A stretch of DNA of 64,000 nucleotides from Bolinopsis microptera (Eukaryota; Ctenophora; Tentaculata; Lobata; Bolinopsidae), in contig NC_087076.1 of the NCBI RefSeq assembly GCF_026151205.1, positions 6,603,902-6,667,901 on the forward strand, given 5' to 3'. The translations under genes and the position numbers were made by a program. The notes under the pieces are model-generated. The model saw only the letters and a list, made by a program, of their open reading frames with translations. It did no database searches and was not told where the DNA came from. How positions within the stretch are numbered: position 1 is the stretch's first letter; every line of letters starts with the position of its first letter. Below are positions 30,396 through 41,499 of the stretch, piece after piece.

Positions 30396-30874
30396 TCGGA
30401 CCACAAGGAGAACAAGGAGCTGAAGGAGAACAAGGAAACCAAGGAGCGACTGGAAGAAAAGGTGCTCAAGGAACCAACGACTTCTGCTCATCGGTTGGAT
30501 GGATCTGTTCGTTAGAAGGAGCAGAAGGTGAACCTGGTGAGGACGGTGCTGACGGGGAGAATGGACCAACTGGAGACTCGGGGGATGTTGGAGCAAAAGG
30601 AGAGATGGGTAGAGAAGGTACTCCAGGATTTCCTGGACTTTCAGGAGTTAAAGGGATAAAGGGTGGTCGGGGAATAGACGGACAGGATAGTTTTCCTGGA
30701 TGGAACGGACAACAGAATTGTGGATCTGAGAGCTGCAGCCTACGACTGGGACCTTGTTATGGGATGGGGAGTAGCAGGTTTACAGTCAAGTGTATGGAGG
30801 GGTATGCGGCTAATGGCATTTGGCGAAATTCCAGGTTTTGGGGACTGAGGTGTTGCAAAATTGTTGTAAAATGA
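30396..30874 (+). CDS. gene B terminal exon, collagen-like with cysteine-rich tail
   Basis: Begins in phase 1 behind ATATTTTTCAG and ends at a TGA (30872-30874). It has eight Gly-X-Y triplets (GPQGEQGAEGEQ and onward), a cysteine-bearing break (NDFCSSVGWICSLE), then about 19 more triplets. The last 60 residues are globular with seven cysteines (NCGSESCSLRLGPCYG ... KCMEG ... RCCKIVVK). This suggests a trimerising stalk with a disulphide-linked C-terminal head, at the end of an adhesive or lectin-like secreted protein. There is no membrane segment. Confidence 0.8.
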
Positions 30875-31163
30875 ACAAAAATTTGACTGCACTTTTTTAT
30901 ATGGCTTACAGTAAACATGATTATATTTATATTTGTATTATTTTGTATTTATTTTATGACTATGAGATGATAGGTCGAGAACAAATTGAACATTGAAAAA
31001 GGTATGCTTGTTATGATTATTGATTAACCGGTGATGTAATATGATATAGATACTCGTAAAATATTTAACAGGTGATACTTTTGTCCATGTTTAATAGACG
31101 ATGTCAATTCTTCGCAGCTCGGCGTGGCCAAGCGGTGCATCTTGCCGATGGTTGCGAGAAGCA

Positions 31164-31164
<1 letters not shown>

Positions 31165-31195
<31 letters not shown>

Positions 31196-31833
31196 ACCAT
31201 ATTAAAGTATATTAAAATGTAGGATTTTTCCCGATTTTGACCCGGGATATACTTTAATATATCCCTATCTCCTTGGAGGCCTACATCAAAAATTGTTGCC
31301 CAAAATAAGCTTGAAATGCAATTCTTAATCGATTCCAAAAAGTTCTTGAAAAAATATTGAAAACTGATGGAGTTATTTCAATTTTAATGAAGTCATTTTG
31401 GCTAGTATTCCGAACCGAGATATTATGTGCAATTTTCCCAATTTTGTTCATGGAGGTCTTTTTACTTAGTATCCACTATATTCAACAAACACTGAGTTAT
31501 ATCTTTCACATAGAGTTAGTCTCATTAAAAAATATTGAAATTTTTATCGAATTTGGGCAAAAGCGTATGCCCAAATATGGGCATATTTTTTAAAGCTCAT
31601 AGCTCAGCCAATTTTTGACCAATCTGGATGGAAATTCATGTACTAGTCCTAAAACAGGCTTATCTTGCGAATCTGAGTGAAAAATATAGTTCATCATATA
31701 AATCTTAACGAAGAATATAGATCTTCTAATTGTAGGTATATTAAAGTATATTAAAATGTAGGATTTTTTCCGATTTTGACCCGGCGATATACTTTAATAT
31801 ACTTTAATATGGTTGCCCCCCCCCCCCCCCCCC
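31165..31833. mobile_element. G-tract/C-tract-ended element with AGCAT target duplication
   Basis: A 29-nt G run (31165-31193) is followed by CAACCATATTAAAGTATATT. The right end is the reverse complement of that sequence followed by an 18-nt C run (31816-31833). AGCAT occurs directly outside both homopolymers (31160-31164 and 31834-31838). Just inside, a roughly 75-bp block (ATGTAGGATTTTT, CCCGATTTTGACCCGG) is repeated in direct orientation at both ends. The middle holds GCCCAAATATGGGC and CTCAGCCAATTTTTGACCAA, related to the 3954 element. It encodes no protein. Confidence 0.8.
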
Positions 31834-31838
31834 AGCAT

Positions 31839-32876
31839 TATTGGATGCACGGCCCAGTAGTACATCGCGCTACAAGTACATTAGTACAAGGTAACGAGAA
31901 ATAGACTAGCAAGCTTTGTAACGTTACGGTTAGGGTTTTAGCAATGCTTCAGTTGGGGATTGGGTTAGGGTCAGTTTAGAGTGTTAGGGTTTCGAATAGT
32001 CATGCAGGGCCACCTAAACGGCTAGAGAAGTTAGAGAACGCGTTAAAAATTCACGTGACAGTCGAGTGTAGAGTGATTAATCATCATCCCGTCTTGGTAG
32101 GTTATAAAGTTTATAATATAAACCTACAATAACACTACTGTCTTATTTCCCCGTAAAAAGAACAATAGCGTGAGTAGCATTTACGGAGGTGGTTCGAAAG
32201 TGATCTTAATGCAGGATGCTTAAACGATTCACCGTTCAATTTTGGTTGATACACGTCAATTCTTAGTACTATACAGTAGTGCAGATAATAATCGAGCAAG
32301 TTGAAGAATTATATCATACGTATCAGATTAGATGTTCTTTCTGTGCTATTTTTACCTATATTTTACCTAGATTCTGTGCAGGTATAGTATATACGCCATA
32401 ATACATCGGTTTTAACTGTTTTCAACTGCCGGGGCCCTTTTAGAACAATCTTGAAGGCGATTTAACACGCTAGTCAACTATAGTCATTCTGCTCATCAAT
32501 TCGAAGGTAAATTTATGTTCTATTGCGGAAGCCATAAGAAGGCACTGATTACTGATGGACAAATCAAACCATGTTATCATGAACTGTAACTTTCAGAAGT
32601 TAAATATAAAACTATTTATAATCATCAAAATAGTTAAAAGTGGTAAAAGTGGTAAAACACATATTCAATATTAATATGATAATGAACATTGAACATATAC
32701 CATTACCACTCAAGTCAAGTTTCAATTCAATATAACCAATGCACATATTATAGCTATAATTTAAAATCAAAATTAAACATCAAAATCGCACAATGGTAAA
32801 TATTGGTAAATTTTGAACTATCGAAAATTAAAAATTAAATAATTTAAACTCTTTAAATATTATATAAGACTCCAGT
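31839..32876. other. AT-rich non-coding DNA
   Basis: I see no gene, RNA or repeat structure of note. Two GGTTAGGG words occur near 31927 and 31966 but are not tandem. Confidence 0.5.
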
Positions 32877-33054
32877 TAGACCTAACGCAGAGGTAGGCCT
32901 AAATTAGGCCTAAATTAGGCGTTAGGCCTAACAGTAACTGTCACCAAGATGCAGTTAGGCCTAACGGCTAATTTAGGTCTGATTTAGGCCTAACCCTGCG
33001 TTAGGCCTAACTGGTTAGGTTTAACTGGCTAGACCTAACTGCACCTTGGTGACA
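32877..33054. repeat. hairpin-rich block of TTAGGCCTAA palindromes
   Basis: TGTCACCAAG at 32939 pairs with CTTGGTGACA ending at 33054, with about 20-bp imperfect arms (continuing TGCAGTTAGG). Between and left of them are at least five GGCCTAA palindromes. It may be a small MITE with a related half-copy on its left. Confidence 0.7.
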
Positions 33055-33496
33055 AAATTGCAAAGGTGACGGGGGCCGCATTTTCAAACTCAATCTTAAC
33101 CTCAGAGGGAGATTACTTTGAGGTTTCTATGACTATACACTGTTCACTTTCAAAAGTTTGATAAAGTACACAAAGTCGTCAAATTTATCTGGAATTGTTG
33201 CAATTCTTTTCGCCGTTTTAAACATTTACACCGCGGCGAAAATAACGAACAAATTAAGGGGCCATCTACTTAGGACGTCCGGCAAATAGAGAGGGGAGGG
33301 GGGGGGGGGGTGGTTTTGGAATTTCGGACAAATCCGGACAGGGGGAGTGGGGTTGGTTTCTGAAAATCCAGACGTCCGGAAATTTTGGCAGAATCAACGA
33401 AAAAAGTCCCATTTATTTCAACTTTTTGACACTAATTACTCTGTATTCTGTAAGTTTAGATCCCAGTATTTTGAACGAGAAGTCGATTCCCAGAGC

Positions 33497-33548
33497 AGAG
33501 AATATGTGTCTCTGCTCTCATGAATGAGAGCAGAGACACATATTCTCT
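33497..33548. repeat. perfect palindrome, 25-bp arms, 2-bp spacer
   Basis: AGAGAATATGTGTCTCTGCT and 5 more bases reverse exactly around GA at 33522-33523. A G-rich stretch (33296-33311) and GGACA/GTCCGG words lie upstream at 33290-33390. Confidence 0.9.
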
Positions 33549-33559
33549 TACTGCCTTTT

Positions 33560-35420
33560 ATACTTCATGTCGCCAGCCTCTTTTCATAATGCCAGGCAGT
33601 ACCAGTTGGTTAAGATAAACAACAGGAGAGCAGTTGCAGTAAGGTTCGATGCAGCAACTCGCGGAATGCATACGTGCTCTGACCCCACCAACACTGCAAC
33701 AGTCTCTGGACACCTTGAGGAACATGGAGAGCACTTTCTAGGATTTCTCTTATCTCTGATGCTCTTTATTATTTATGTTTTTTGTCATTTATGTTTTTTT
33801 TTAATGACCTTGTTGTGCGGAAGGAGGGTGTGGCCGATTGCCTAAAAATCCTAGACTGGGAGGAGAAGGTGCCACCCTCGCGTCAGGATATTCTACAAGC
33901 CAGAATTAAACATGGGAGCAAAAAGATACGCCGAGCGCCCCATACACAAGGAGGATTCTTGTGGGTGATGGTTCAAGACATGAATTGGTAATAATAATTC
34001 GCATTTTAAAGATACTTTTTTGCACAAGATGTGCAATACATGTTACATCACTGTAAATCCTAACATGTACCGGGCTTTTACTTATTTTTATAGGCTAGTG
34101 ATGTAAATCTACGAAGAATTCACCTATATTTGTGCTGTCTTACTATGTGTCCAAACCAAATTGATTTGACACATGACAACCCCCTTGACATATAGGGAGA
34201 CGGCACAAACCTAACATCATCATCTGTGGATCTGAGGAGACACTTGAGCACCCCCCCTGTTTTCGTGTGAACACGTTAAGACCAGTCTGTGTTTCGAGTG
34301 TCATAAAGACCTGTTATGGAGCCAAGTGATACAGATGATTTCAAAATTAGGTTACATGCGATTAATGAAAAACTTATCAAAAGAGAGATGCAGCTGCACC
34401 TGATTCTGGGTATTATGGATAGCAGGGAGTTATCGGGATCGAAAATTTTGTCGAGTGTTAAGAATACACGCCTTTTCGGTAACTGTTATGCTCTGTTGTC
34501 CATTCTACCTAGCACATTGAGCTCGTTTGTAAAGTTTCAGATTAAAATCTGTTTTAAATTTTCAAGTGGTTAACTTTTAAATTTCTTTCATTGGTCTAAC
34601 CTGATTTTATTTTTATAGGCTAGTGATGTAAATCTACGAAGAATTCACCTATATTTGTGCTGTCTTACTATGTGTCCAAACCAAATTGATAGGGCTTTTA
34701 CTTATACTCTACAAAGATGGAGGACCCGACGAGGTTTAACTGTAAGTGTTCACATTTTACCACCCTGCAACGTTTTGCTTGATTGCTTCAATGAACACTC
34801 ACATGTAATGCAGTCTTCATTCAGATAAATAATACGATAAATTGGTCAGTCCTCAGACTAAAACAAAACAGGAGGATACCGATAATCCGATATATTATTA
34901 GTACATATAAAGAAGAATAGGAAGGTACCATTAAAATGTGCAAGAAATGCCTGTATTATTTTACTCATTACATTTTCAATTTGCTATAGCAAATCTAATA
35001 TTAATCTAAAAATGAAGTTTTCCTCCGTATATAGTAGTCAGAAGTTCGTTAGAAGTTCGTTAGATTTGCCCCGGACCATTTTGTCCACTAAAAGAGTAGT
35101 ACAGTTTTTAGTTCTAAGAACTCAACAAGAAATTCGCAGTTCTTGGAAATTCAGAAAAATAAGCATATTATTTATTTCTATAAAATCTTTGACATTTCAT
35201 TTAATGATGAATTTCAGCTGATGATGACCTTGTTGTGTGGAGGCAAGGGGTCTGGCCGATTGCCTAAAAATCCTAGACTGGGAGAAAGTGCCACCCTTGC
35301 GACGTATCCGAATATTCTACAAGCCAGAGCTAAATTACACAAAGCTCTGTTGAAAGGGAGAATCAGCAGATTTCTCCAAATTTAAATGTGTAAATCAGCG
35401 CATCTTGTATTAGTCAGGTA
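33560..35420. repeat. mosaic of repeated transposon fragments
   Basis: Blocks repeat in scrambled order. GCCGATTGCCTAAAAATCCTA occurs at about 33831 and 35258. ATGTAAATCTACGAAGAATT occurs at about 34101 and 34627. TTGCAGTAAGGTTC occurs at about 33633 and 36870. Reading these gives short peptides (VNLRRIHLYLCCLTMCPNQI; ADCLKILDWEEKVPP) with stops or shifts. The 85-codon frame at 34316-34573 (MEPSDTDDFKIRLHA) has no recognised domain. I take the region to be remnants of one DNA-transposon family that I cannot name. Confidence 0.5.
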
Positions 35421-35507
35421 CGTGTTCTTATTTCATTTAATTTAGGATTTATATTAGTATTTGGAATTAGGCTAGTTGAATTTAATGATAAGGATTTACT
35501 ATATAAT

Positions 35508-35890
35508 TGTTTCCTTTCTATCTTTTCGGTACGCCCTACCGTTCGTGTTACGTGACCAGAGCTTGACTAGTATACACTAAACCCCAGAGAAATCCGTTTT
35601 CTATATCTGTTATCTCCAAACAGTTTGACGTGAATATAGACGGGTGAATATAGATCTCGATAGGATCTATCACGGGGTCTATCACAATTTAGGGCAGCTC
35701 AATTCTACTTATAGAAAACGGAGTTCTCTGGGGTTTAGTGTATACTAGTCAAGCTCTGGTCACGTAACACGAACGGTAGGGCGTACCGAAAAGATAGAAA
35801 GGAAACAAGTATATTAAAAGGAGAAACTAATTAAATATAAATGTAATACAAAGTGAACAACAAACGAGAAATACTTCTTAGTCCGCTCCA
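35508..35890. repeat. two LTR fragments in inverted orientation
   Basis: 35508-35606 (plus) and 35710-35806 (minus) are about 97-bp inverted copies containing GGTACGCCCTACCGTTCGTG and ending CCGTTTTCTATA. They match the 3' end of the LTR at 8658 with moderate divergence. The minus copy extends to about 35890 (CTTAGTCCGCTCCAAAC) and matches 37452-37540. Confidence 0.8.
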
Positions 35891-35937
35891 AACAGTTTGG
35901 CGTGAATATAGACGGGTGAATAAATGTATATCGAAAT

Positions 35938-36291
35938 ATGAAGTGGTTACCCTTACACTTAAGAAGACAACTCCATCTGTCAACGTATATGTATAAAATT
36001 CTTAATGAGGCTGCACCATCATCATTCACAGATAAATTTTCTTATGTATCCGGAGGATCACGTGATGCTGAGAGGTGCAACCTCTATATTCACAAATCCA
36101 GAACACACAAAACCTTTACATATTTAGGTGCAAAATGTTGGAATACAATTCCAGAGAACATAAGGACTATAGAATGTAGTGTAAAATTCTCACAATGTAT
36201 GAAATCTAAATTTATGTCAGATGTAATTCAAGGAGTCTCATCCTATGAAATAAACAATAGTTTCGACTATTTCTACACTCTAGCTATGTGA
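35938..36291 (+). pseudogene. LINE reverse-transcriptase C-terminal fragment
   Basis: 117 residues with LPLHLRRQLHLSTYMYKILN, HKTFTYLGAKCWNTIPENIR and a KFSQCMKSKFM ending. This is the tail region of CR1/L2/Jockey-like LINE proteins, where a F--G---WN-LP pattern is conserved. The rest of the LINE is missing. A (TTCTAA)n hexamer at 36719-36745 is a plausible 3' tail, so the fragment is a 5'-truncated insertion of about 860 bp beginning near 35885. Confidence 0.75.
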
Positions 36292-37184
36292 CAACTGAAA
36301 CAAATTTTATGGTGCTGGAGTTTTTGTCGGGTGGAAAGGCCCCCTGCGTTATATATGACCTAGGTATTTCCAGAAGTATAGAACTTTAAACATCTCCTTT
36401 ATTCGTTCCCATTTGTTATCATTGCCAATCTATTATTGTTCTATACTTCTCTGTATATAACTGTAAATAACATTACTAACGTAATCCCAAAGTGGGCATC
36501 TATGTAATCTTAATTGTTACCTTCATGCCCACAGTTCACTGTTAAATCATATCTTATTTTATCACTCATTGATTTATTACTCATTATGTTTTACATACTA
36601 TATCCTTATGTCCCTAGAAGGGTGTTCTGCTAACAGTTTTCGACTGACTTGAATGTCCTGCACAGCAGATTGAAGCTTCTTAAATTATTTTTATTCTTAT
36701 TGTATTGCTGTGTAAATTTGATTCTAATTCTAATTCTAATTCTAATACTGGAACCTATGAGGAGGGTGCGGGACAGACTGATGTCCGCCATCTCGACTGT
36801 GTGTAGAAGAAGAAGATCTACATTTCGGAACCAAAGGGAGTATCAGAAGGCGAAGATAGACAAGAGGAATTGCAGTAAGGTTCAACGCAGCGATTCGCGG
36901 GATTAGCGAGATTCGCCCGAACCAGCCGTACACACAACTGCAAAGGGACCTTGATGGACTGGTTCACCTCAGGAACATGGAGGTGTCCTTCTAGATCGTT
37001 ACTTTTCTTGTTTGGCTATTTTTGTATTATTAGATTATCATTTGATTCTTACTCTGTGTTTCACTCTGTGTATTTATATTTCCCTCCTCGACTTTCAGAC
37101 TAGGTTTGCGTTAATCATATTTTTAGTATATTTTTTTAACTTTGTTACGTTTCTAACACTACCTTCCTTTTAGCGATTTTATCC

Positions 37185-37451
37185 ATGTCAACGAAAGATC
37201 TACTCCAGGCGCTGTCTTCTGTAACTCAGAGCTATAAGGATGAGATGAACGAATACGAAGCAACTCGTAAGAGGCTCCGCCGATCGGAGTGTAAGGTTAG
37301 AGACCTTACTGTGGAAATTAATTATATGGCTGATCTTATTGAGCAGTTAAGGGCAGAGAGCAGCCAGATGGAATACGTCAACTCCCCCGTATACGGTCAA
37401 GTGAACCCACCAGAGTACAGCCCAATCACACCTACCAGCCCGGAGAGCAGT
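37185..37451 (+). CDS. coiled-coil, retroelement-associated protein fragment
   Basis: The frame MSTKDLLQALSSVTQSYKDE continues through a charged heptad region (YEATRKRLRRSECKVRDLTV, ADLIEQLRAES) to a P/S/T-rich end (PEYSPITPTSPES). It then runs directly into an LTR fragment. The coiled coil covers residues 10-60. Abutting an LTR suggests a Gag or accessory protein of that LTR family; no zinc knuckle is present. An R-rich partial frame (EPMRRVRDRLMSAISTVCRR) at 36750-36906 lies upstream. Confidence 0.45.
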
Positions 37452-37616
37452 TTGGAGCGGACTAAGAAGTATTTCTCGTTTGTTGTTCACTTTGTAATAC
37501 ATTTATATTTTATTAGTTTCTCCTTTTAATATACTTGTTTCCTTTCTATATTATCGGTACGCCCTACCGTTCGTGTATACAGTTACACTAAACCCCAGAT
37601 CTACTCCGTTTTCTAT
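37452..37616 (+). repeat. LTR 3' fragment
   Basis: Runs from TTTGGAGCGGACTAAGAAG to CTCCGTTTTCTATA and matches the end of the LTR family at 8658 and the fragments at 35508-35890. Part of the middle is deleted (GTTCGTGTATACAGTTACACT). Confidence 0.75.
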
Positions 37617-38143
37617 AGCTCTAACTATACAAGGAAGATTCTTGTGAGTGGTGGTACAAGACGGGAGTTGGTAATAATAATAACTCTTATTCTTTAAGAT
37701 AATTCCAGTTTATATACATATAAACTGATACTATACATGTATCAAATTATTTATTCATATCAGTCTACTGTTTCAATAACAGGATAATTTAAAGTTTATA
37801 TTTATTGTAGGCTGAGAGTGTCCATCGATCCGTCATCTCTCATACTATCTGCAAGGTTACGGTATACTGCAAGCGGGTCCATCTGCAAGTAGCTGTATAA
37901 AAATTAAGAAGAGCAAGAAAAAGAATAAATTAAACTTAAGAATCCCCTACTAGTAGTAGGCTACTACCATCCAAACCTAAAAAACGAGATGCTGTACCAC
38001 TAAGAGAACCACCTCAAAGAAAAGAGGGAGTCCAAGAAAAGAGTAGCGGGAGTAAAAAAAACAACGAAGAGGCCATTCCTCAGACTAAAACAAAATATTA
38101 ATCTAAAAATTAAGTTTTCCTCTGTAGTTGGAGAGCCGTTTAT

Positions 38144-40203
38144 AGCCCCGAACCATTCCGTCCACTAGAAGAATAGGACTAAAGAAGTCAGTGTTAAAAA
38201 GTCAGAAGCAACAGCCCCGAACCATTCCGTCCACTAGAAGAATAGGACTAAAGAAGTCAGTGTTAAGAAGTCAGAAGCAACAGCCCCGAACCATTCCGTC
38301 CACTAGAACAATAGGACTAAAGAAGTCAGTGTTAAGAAGTCAGAAGCAACAGCCCCGAACCATTCCGTCCACTAGAAGAATAGGACTAAAGAAGTCAGTG
38401 TTAAGAAGTCAGAAGCAACAGCCCCGAACCATTCCGTCCACTAGAACAATAGGGCTAAAGAAGTCAGTGTTAAGAAGTCAGAAGCAACAGCCCCGAACCA
38501 TTCCGTCCACTAGAAGAATAGGACTAAAGAAGTCAGTGTTAAGAAGTCAGAAGCAACAGCCCCGAACCATTCCGTCCACTAGAAGAATAGGACTAAAGAA
38601 GTCAGTGTTAAGAAGTCAGAAGCAACAGCCCCGAACCATTCCGTCCACTAGAAGAATAGGACTAAAGAAGTCAGTGTTAAGAAGTCAGAAGCAACAGCCC
38701 CGAACCATTCCGTCCACTAGAAGAATAGGACTAAAGAAGTCAGTGTTAAGAAGTCAGAAGCAACAGCCCCGAACCATTCCGTCCACTAGAAGAATAGGAC
38801 TAAAGAAGTCAGTGTTAAGAAGTCAGAAGCAACAGCCCCGAACCATTCCGTCCACTAGAAGAATAGGACTAAAGAAGTCAGTGTTAAGAAGTCAGAAGCA
38901 ACAGCCCCGAACCATTCCGTCCACTAGAAGAATAGGACTAAAGAAGTCAGTGTTAAGAAGTCAGAAGCAACAGCCCCGAACCATTCCGTCCACTAGAACA
39001 ATAGGACTAAAGAAGTCAGTGTTAAGAAGTCAGAAGCAACAGCCCCGAACCATTCCGTCCACTAGAAGAATAGGACTAAAGAAGTCAGTGTTAAGAAGTC
39101 AGAAGCAACAGCCCCGAACCATTCCGTCCACTAGAAGAATAGGACTAAAGAAGTCAGTGTTAAGAAGTCAGAAGCAACAGCCCCGAACCATTCCGTCCAC
39201 TAGAAGAATAGGACTAAAGAAGTCAGTGTTAAGAAGTCAGAAGCAACAGCCCCGAACCATTCCGTCCACTAGAAGAATAGGACTAAAGAAGTCAGTGTTA
39301 AGAAGTCAGAAGCAACAGCCCCGAACCATTCCGTCCACTAGAAGAATAGGACTAAAGAAGTCAGTGTTAAGAAGTCAGAAGCAACAGCCCCGAACCATTC
39401 CGTCCACTAGAAGAATAGGACTAAAGAAGTCAGTGTTAAGAAGTCAGAAGCAACAGCCCCGAACCATTCCGTCCACTAGAAGAATAGGACTAAAGAAGTC
39501 AGTGTTAAGAAGTCAGAAGCAACAGCCCCGAACCATTCCGTCCACTAGAAGAATAGGACTAAAGAAGTCAGTGTTAAGAAGTCAGAAGCAACAGCCCCGA
39601 ACCATTCCGTCCACTAGAAGAATAGGACTAAAGAAGTCAGTGTTAAGAAGTCAGAAGCAACAGCCCCGAACCATTCCGTCCACTAGAAGAATAGGACTAA
39701 AGAAGTCAGTGTTAAGAAGTCAGAAGCAACAGCCCCGAACCATTCCGTCCACTAGAAGAATAGGACTAAAGAAGTCAGTGTTAAGAAGTCAGAAGCAACA
39801 GCCCCGAACCATTCCGTCCACTAGAAGAATAGGACTAAAGAAGTCAGTGTTAAGAAGTCAGAAGCAACAGCCCCGAACCATTCCGTCCACTAGAAGAATA
39901 GGACTAAAGAAGTCAGTGTTAAGAAGTCAGAAGCAACAGCCCCGAACCATTCCGTCCACTAGAAGAATAGGACTAAAGAAGTCAGTGTTAAGAAGTCAGA
40001 AGCAACAGCCCCGAACCATTCCGTCCACTAGAAGAATAGGACTAAAGAAGTCAGTGTTAAGAAGTCAGAAGCAACAGCCCCGAACCATTCCGTCCACTAG
40101 AAGAATAGGACTAAAGAAGTCAGTGTTAAGAAGTCAGAAGCAACAGCCCCGAACCATTCCGTCCACTAGAAGAATAGGACTAAAGAAGTCAGTGTTAAGA
40201 AGC
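38144..40203 (+). repeat. 69-bp minisatellite, about 30 near-identical units, open in one frame
   Basis: The period is 69 bp (CCCCGAACCATTCCGTCC at 38146, 38215 and so on). Units are nearly identical; the main variant is AGAACA for AGAAGA in three units, plus one GGGCTA. Because 69 is divisible by 3, one plus frame stays open for 671 codons. It encodes a 23-residue basic unit (SQKQQPRTIPSTRRIGLKKS plus VLR). The frame has no ATG start (it begins at GTG) and no clear promoter, so protein status is doubtful. A single diverged unit at about 35040-35115 shows where the motif came from. Confidence 0.9.
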
Positions 40204-40670
40204 TAGCAGCAACCCAAGGTGCAGGACAGATAAAAACAAACTATGTAACAAGGGTACCAAGAGATTAGGTTAATTTTACTTTTAGTTCAAATTATACTTT
40301 TTTAAACTTTCCATAATTCATTGCTCCTACTCACTGGGCTGTGAAAGAACTCTCGAGTTTTTTTAGGATACCTCAAAGAAACCAAAATGTGTGGGGAGTT
40401 TAAGAATGAAAAACAATAGTCTTTTTGTTATGCGGCCAGGCACTTGCAAGGAGTGAGAAGAGTTGAAGCTTTGCTCACAAATCTTCTCTAAAACGACACA
40501 AAGCGAACTGCATTCTGTAACGAGTACCGAGACACCAGATTTGCAGGTTTTCCTTGAAGAGATGTCGGAGAGTCAATGTAGTGCACAGGTGTAAAGATTA
40601 AAATATTATAATGAAATTAAGTTATCTTTATTTGTTTCGTACATTCATTTCTGTAAAATGATAAGATAAA

Positions 40671-40988
40671 TTGGTCAGTCCTCAGACTAGAACAAACCAG
40701 GATGATAACGATATGTTATTGGTGAGGCAACGTTACGCCACTACCCTTGGTACCAAATATTTTACCGATTGGGAGATATTTCCTTGTGTTGCTGCACAGC
40801 AGTTAACAGCAAGGAATGTGAAGTATATCAGTGTTATGCCGTGCCAACAGCAGACGGATAACGTCTTGTGTGGACCTCTATGCCTTGGGTTTCTATGGGC
40901 ACTTAGCGGTGGAAACGACCCCAACAGATTCTGGTTCAACTCTATTAAAATCGTCAACAATATTAACGCGATACACATCTTGGGATAG
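40671..40988 (+). pseudogene. possible Ulp1/C48-type cysteine protease fragment of a transposon
   Basis: About 105 codons. The C-terminal part ISVMPCQQQTDNVLCGPLCL followed by GFLWALSGGNDPNRFWF resembles the Q...D-CG active-site end of Ulp1-like proteases, which several eukaryotic DNA-transposon families carry. The catalytic His-Asp part is not seen. The flank (AAATTGGTCAGTCCTCAGAC) is part of a repeat at 34840, 46853, 50660 and 51224, so this belongs to a mobile family. Confidence 0.35.
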
Positions 40989-41499
40989 AAGCGCAAAAAA
41001 GAAACCGAACGTCCGCGTCAACCCCTCTGGTAACTGTGAAAGTAGGTACTGTTGATTCAATGCACCTTTAGATCAGTCACACCACCCTACTACTCTAGTG
41101 TAATATGGTATGATGTTCACAGCAGGGTTTAAGCGTAATGATCGATATTTTAGAATGTTCTAGTTTGAGTGTAGAATAGCCAATAGAGCTGAGTGTAAGA
41201 TTAGGTAGGATTAGTGTATAGATTTTGGATGGTTTTGCGGAGTAAGACACGCGTTAGTCGGGTGCATTAGTTAGCAATTTGTGTCCAATTGCAACAGCTT
41301 ATTCTACTGATAGAAGAAATCGACCAATGGCAGCAGTTTTTATTAAGATTACACTAAAAAAGGCTGCTGAAATTCTATAAAGAGGATTTTTGTGGATGGT
41401 GGTTTAAGACGGGAGTTGGTAATAATAATTATTATCAAAGATACCTTTTTTGCATAATTTATATCATATGTTAACGAGCTTAATCAATCATTTATTCAA

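Noticed and set aside
31118-31152. tRNA-like A box (GTGGCCAAGCGGTGC), also at about 23747
   Set aside because: No B box (GGTTCGANTCC) or acceptor stem follows within tRNA distance, and the second copy has GTGGCCCAGCAG. It is probably chance or a very old tRNA-derived scrap.
38144-40203. CRISPR-like array
   Set aside because: The units are contiguous 69-bp repeats with no unique spacers, in eukaryotic DNA.
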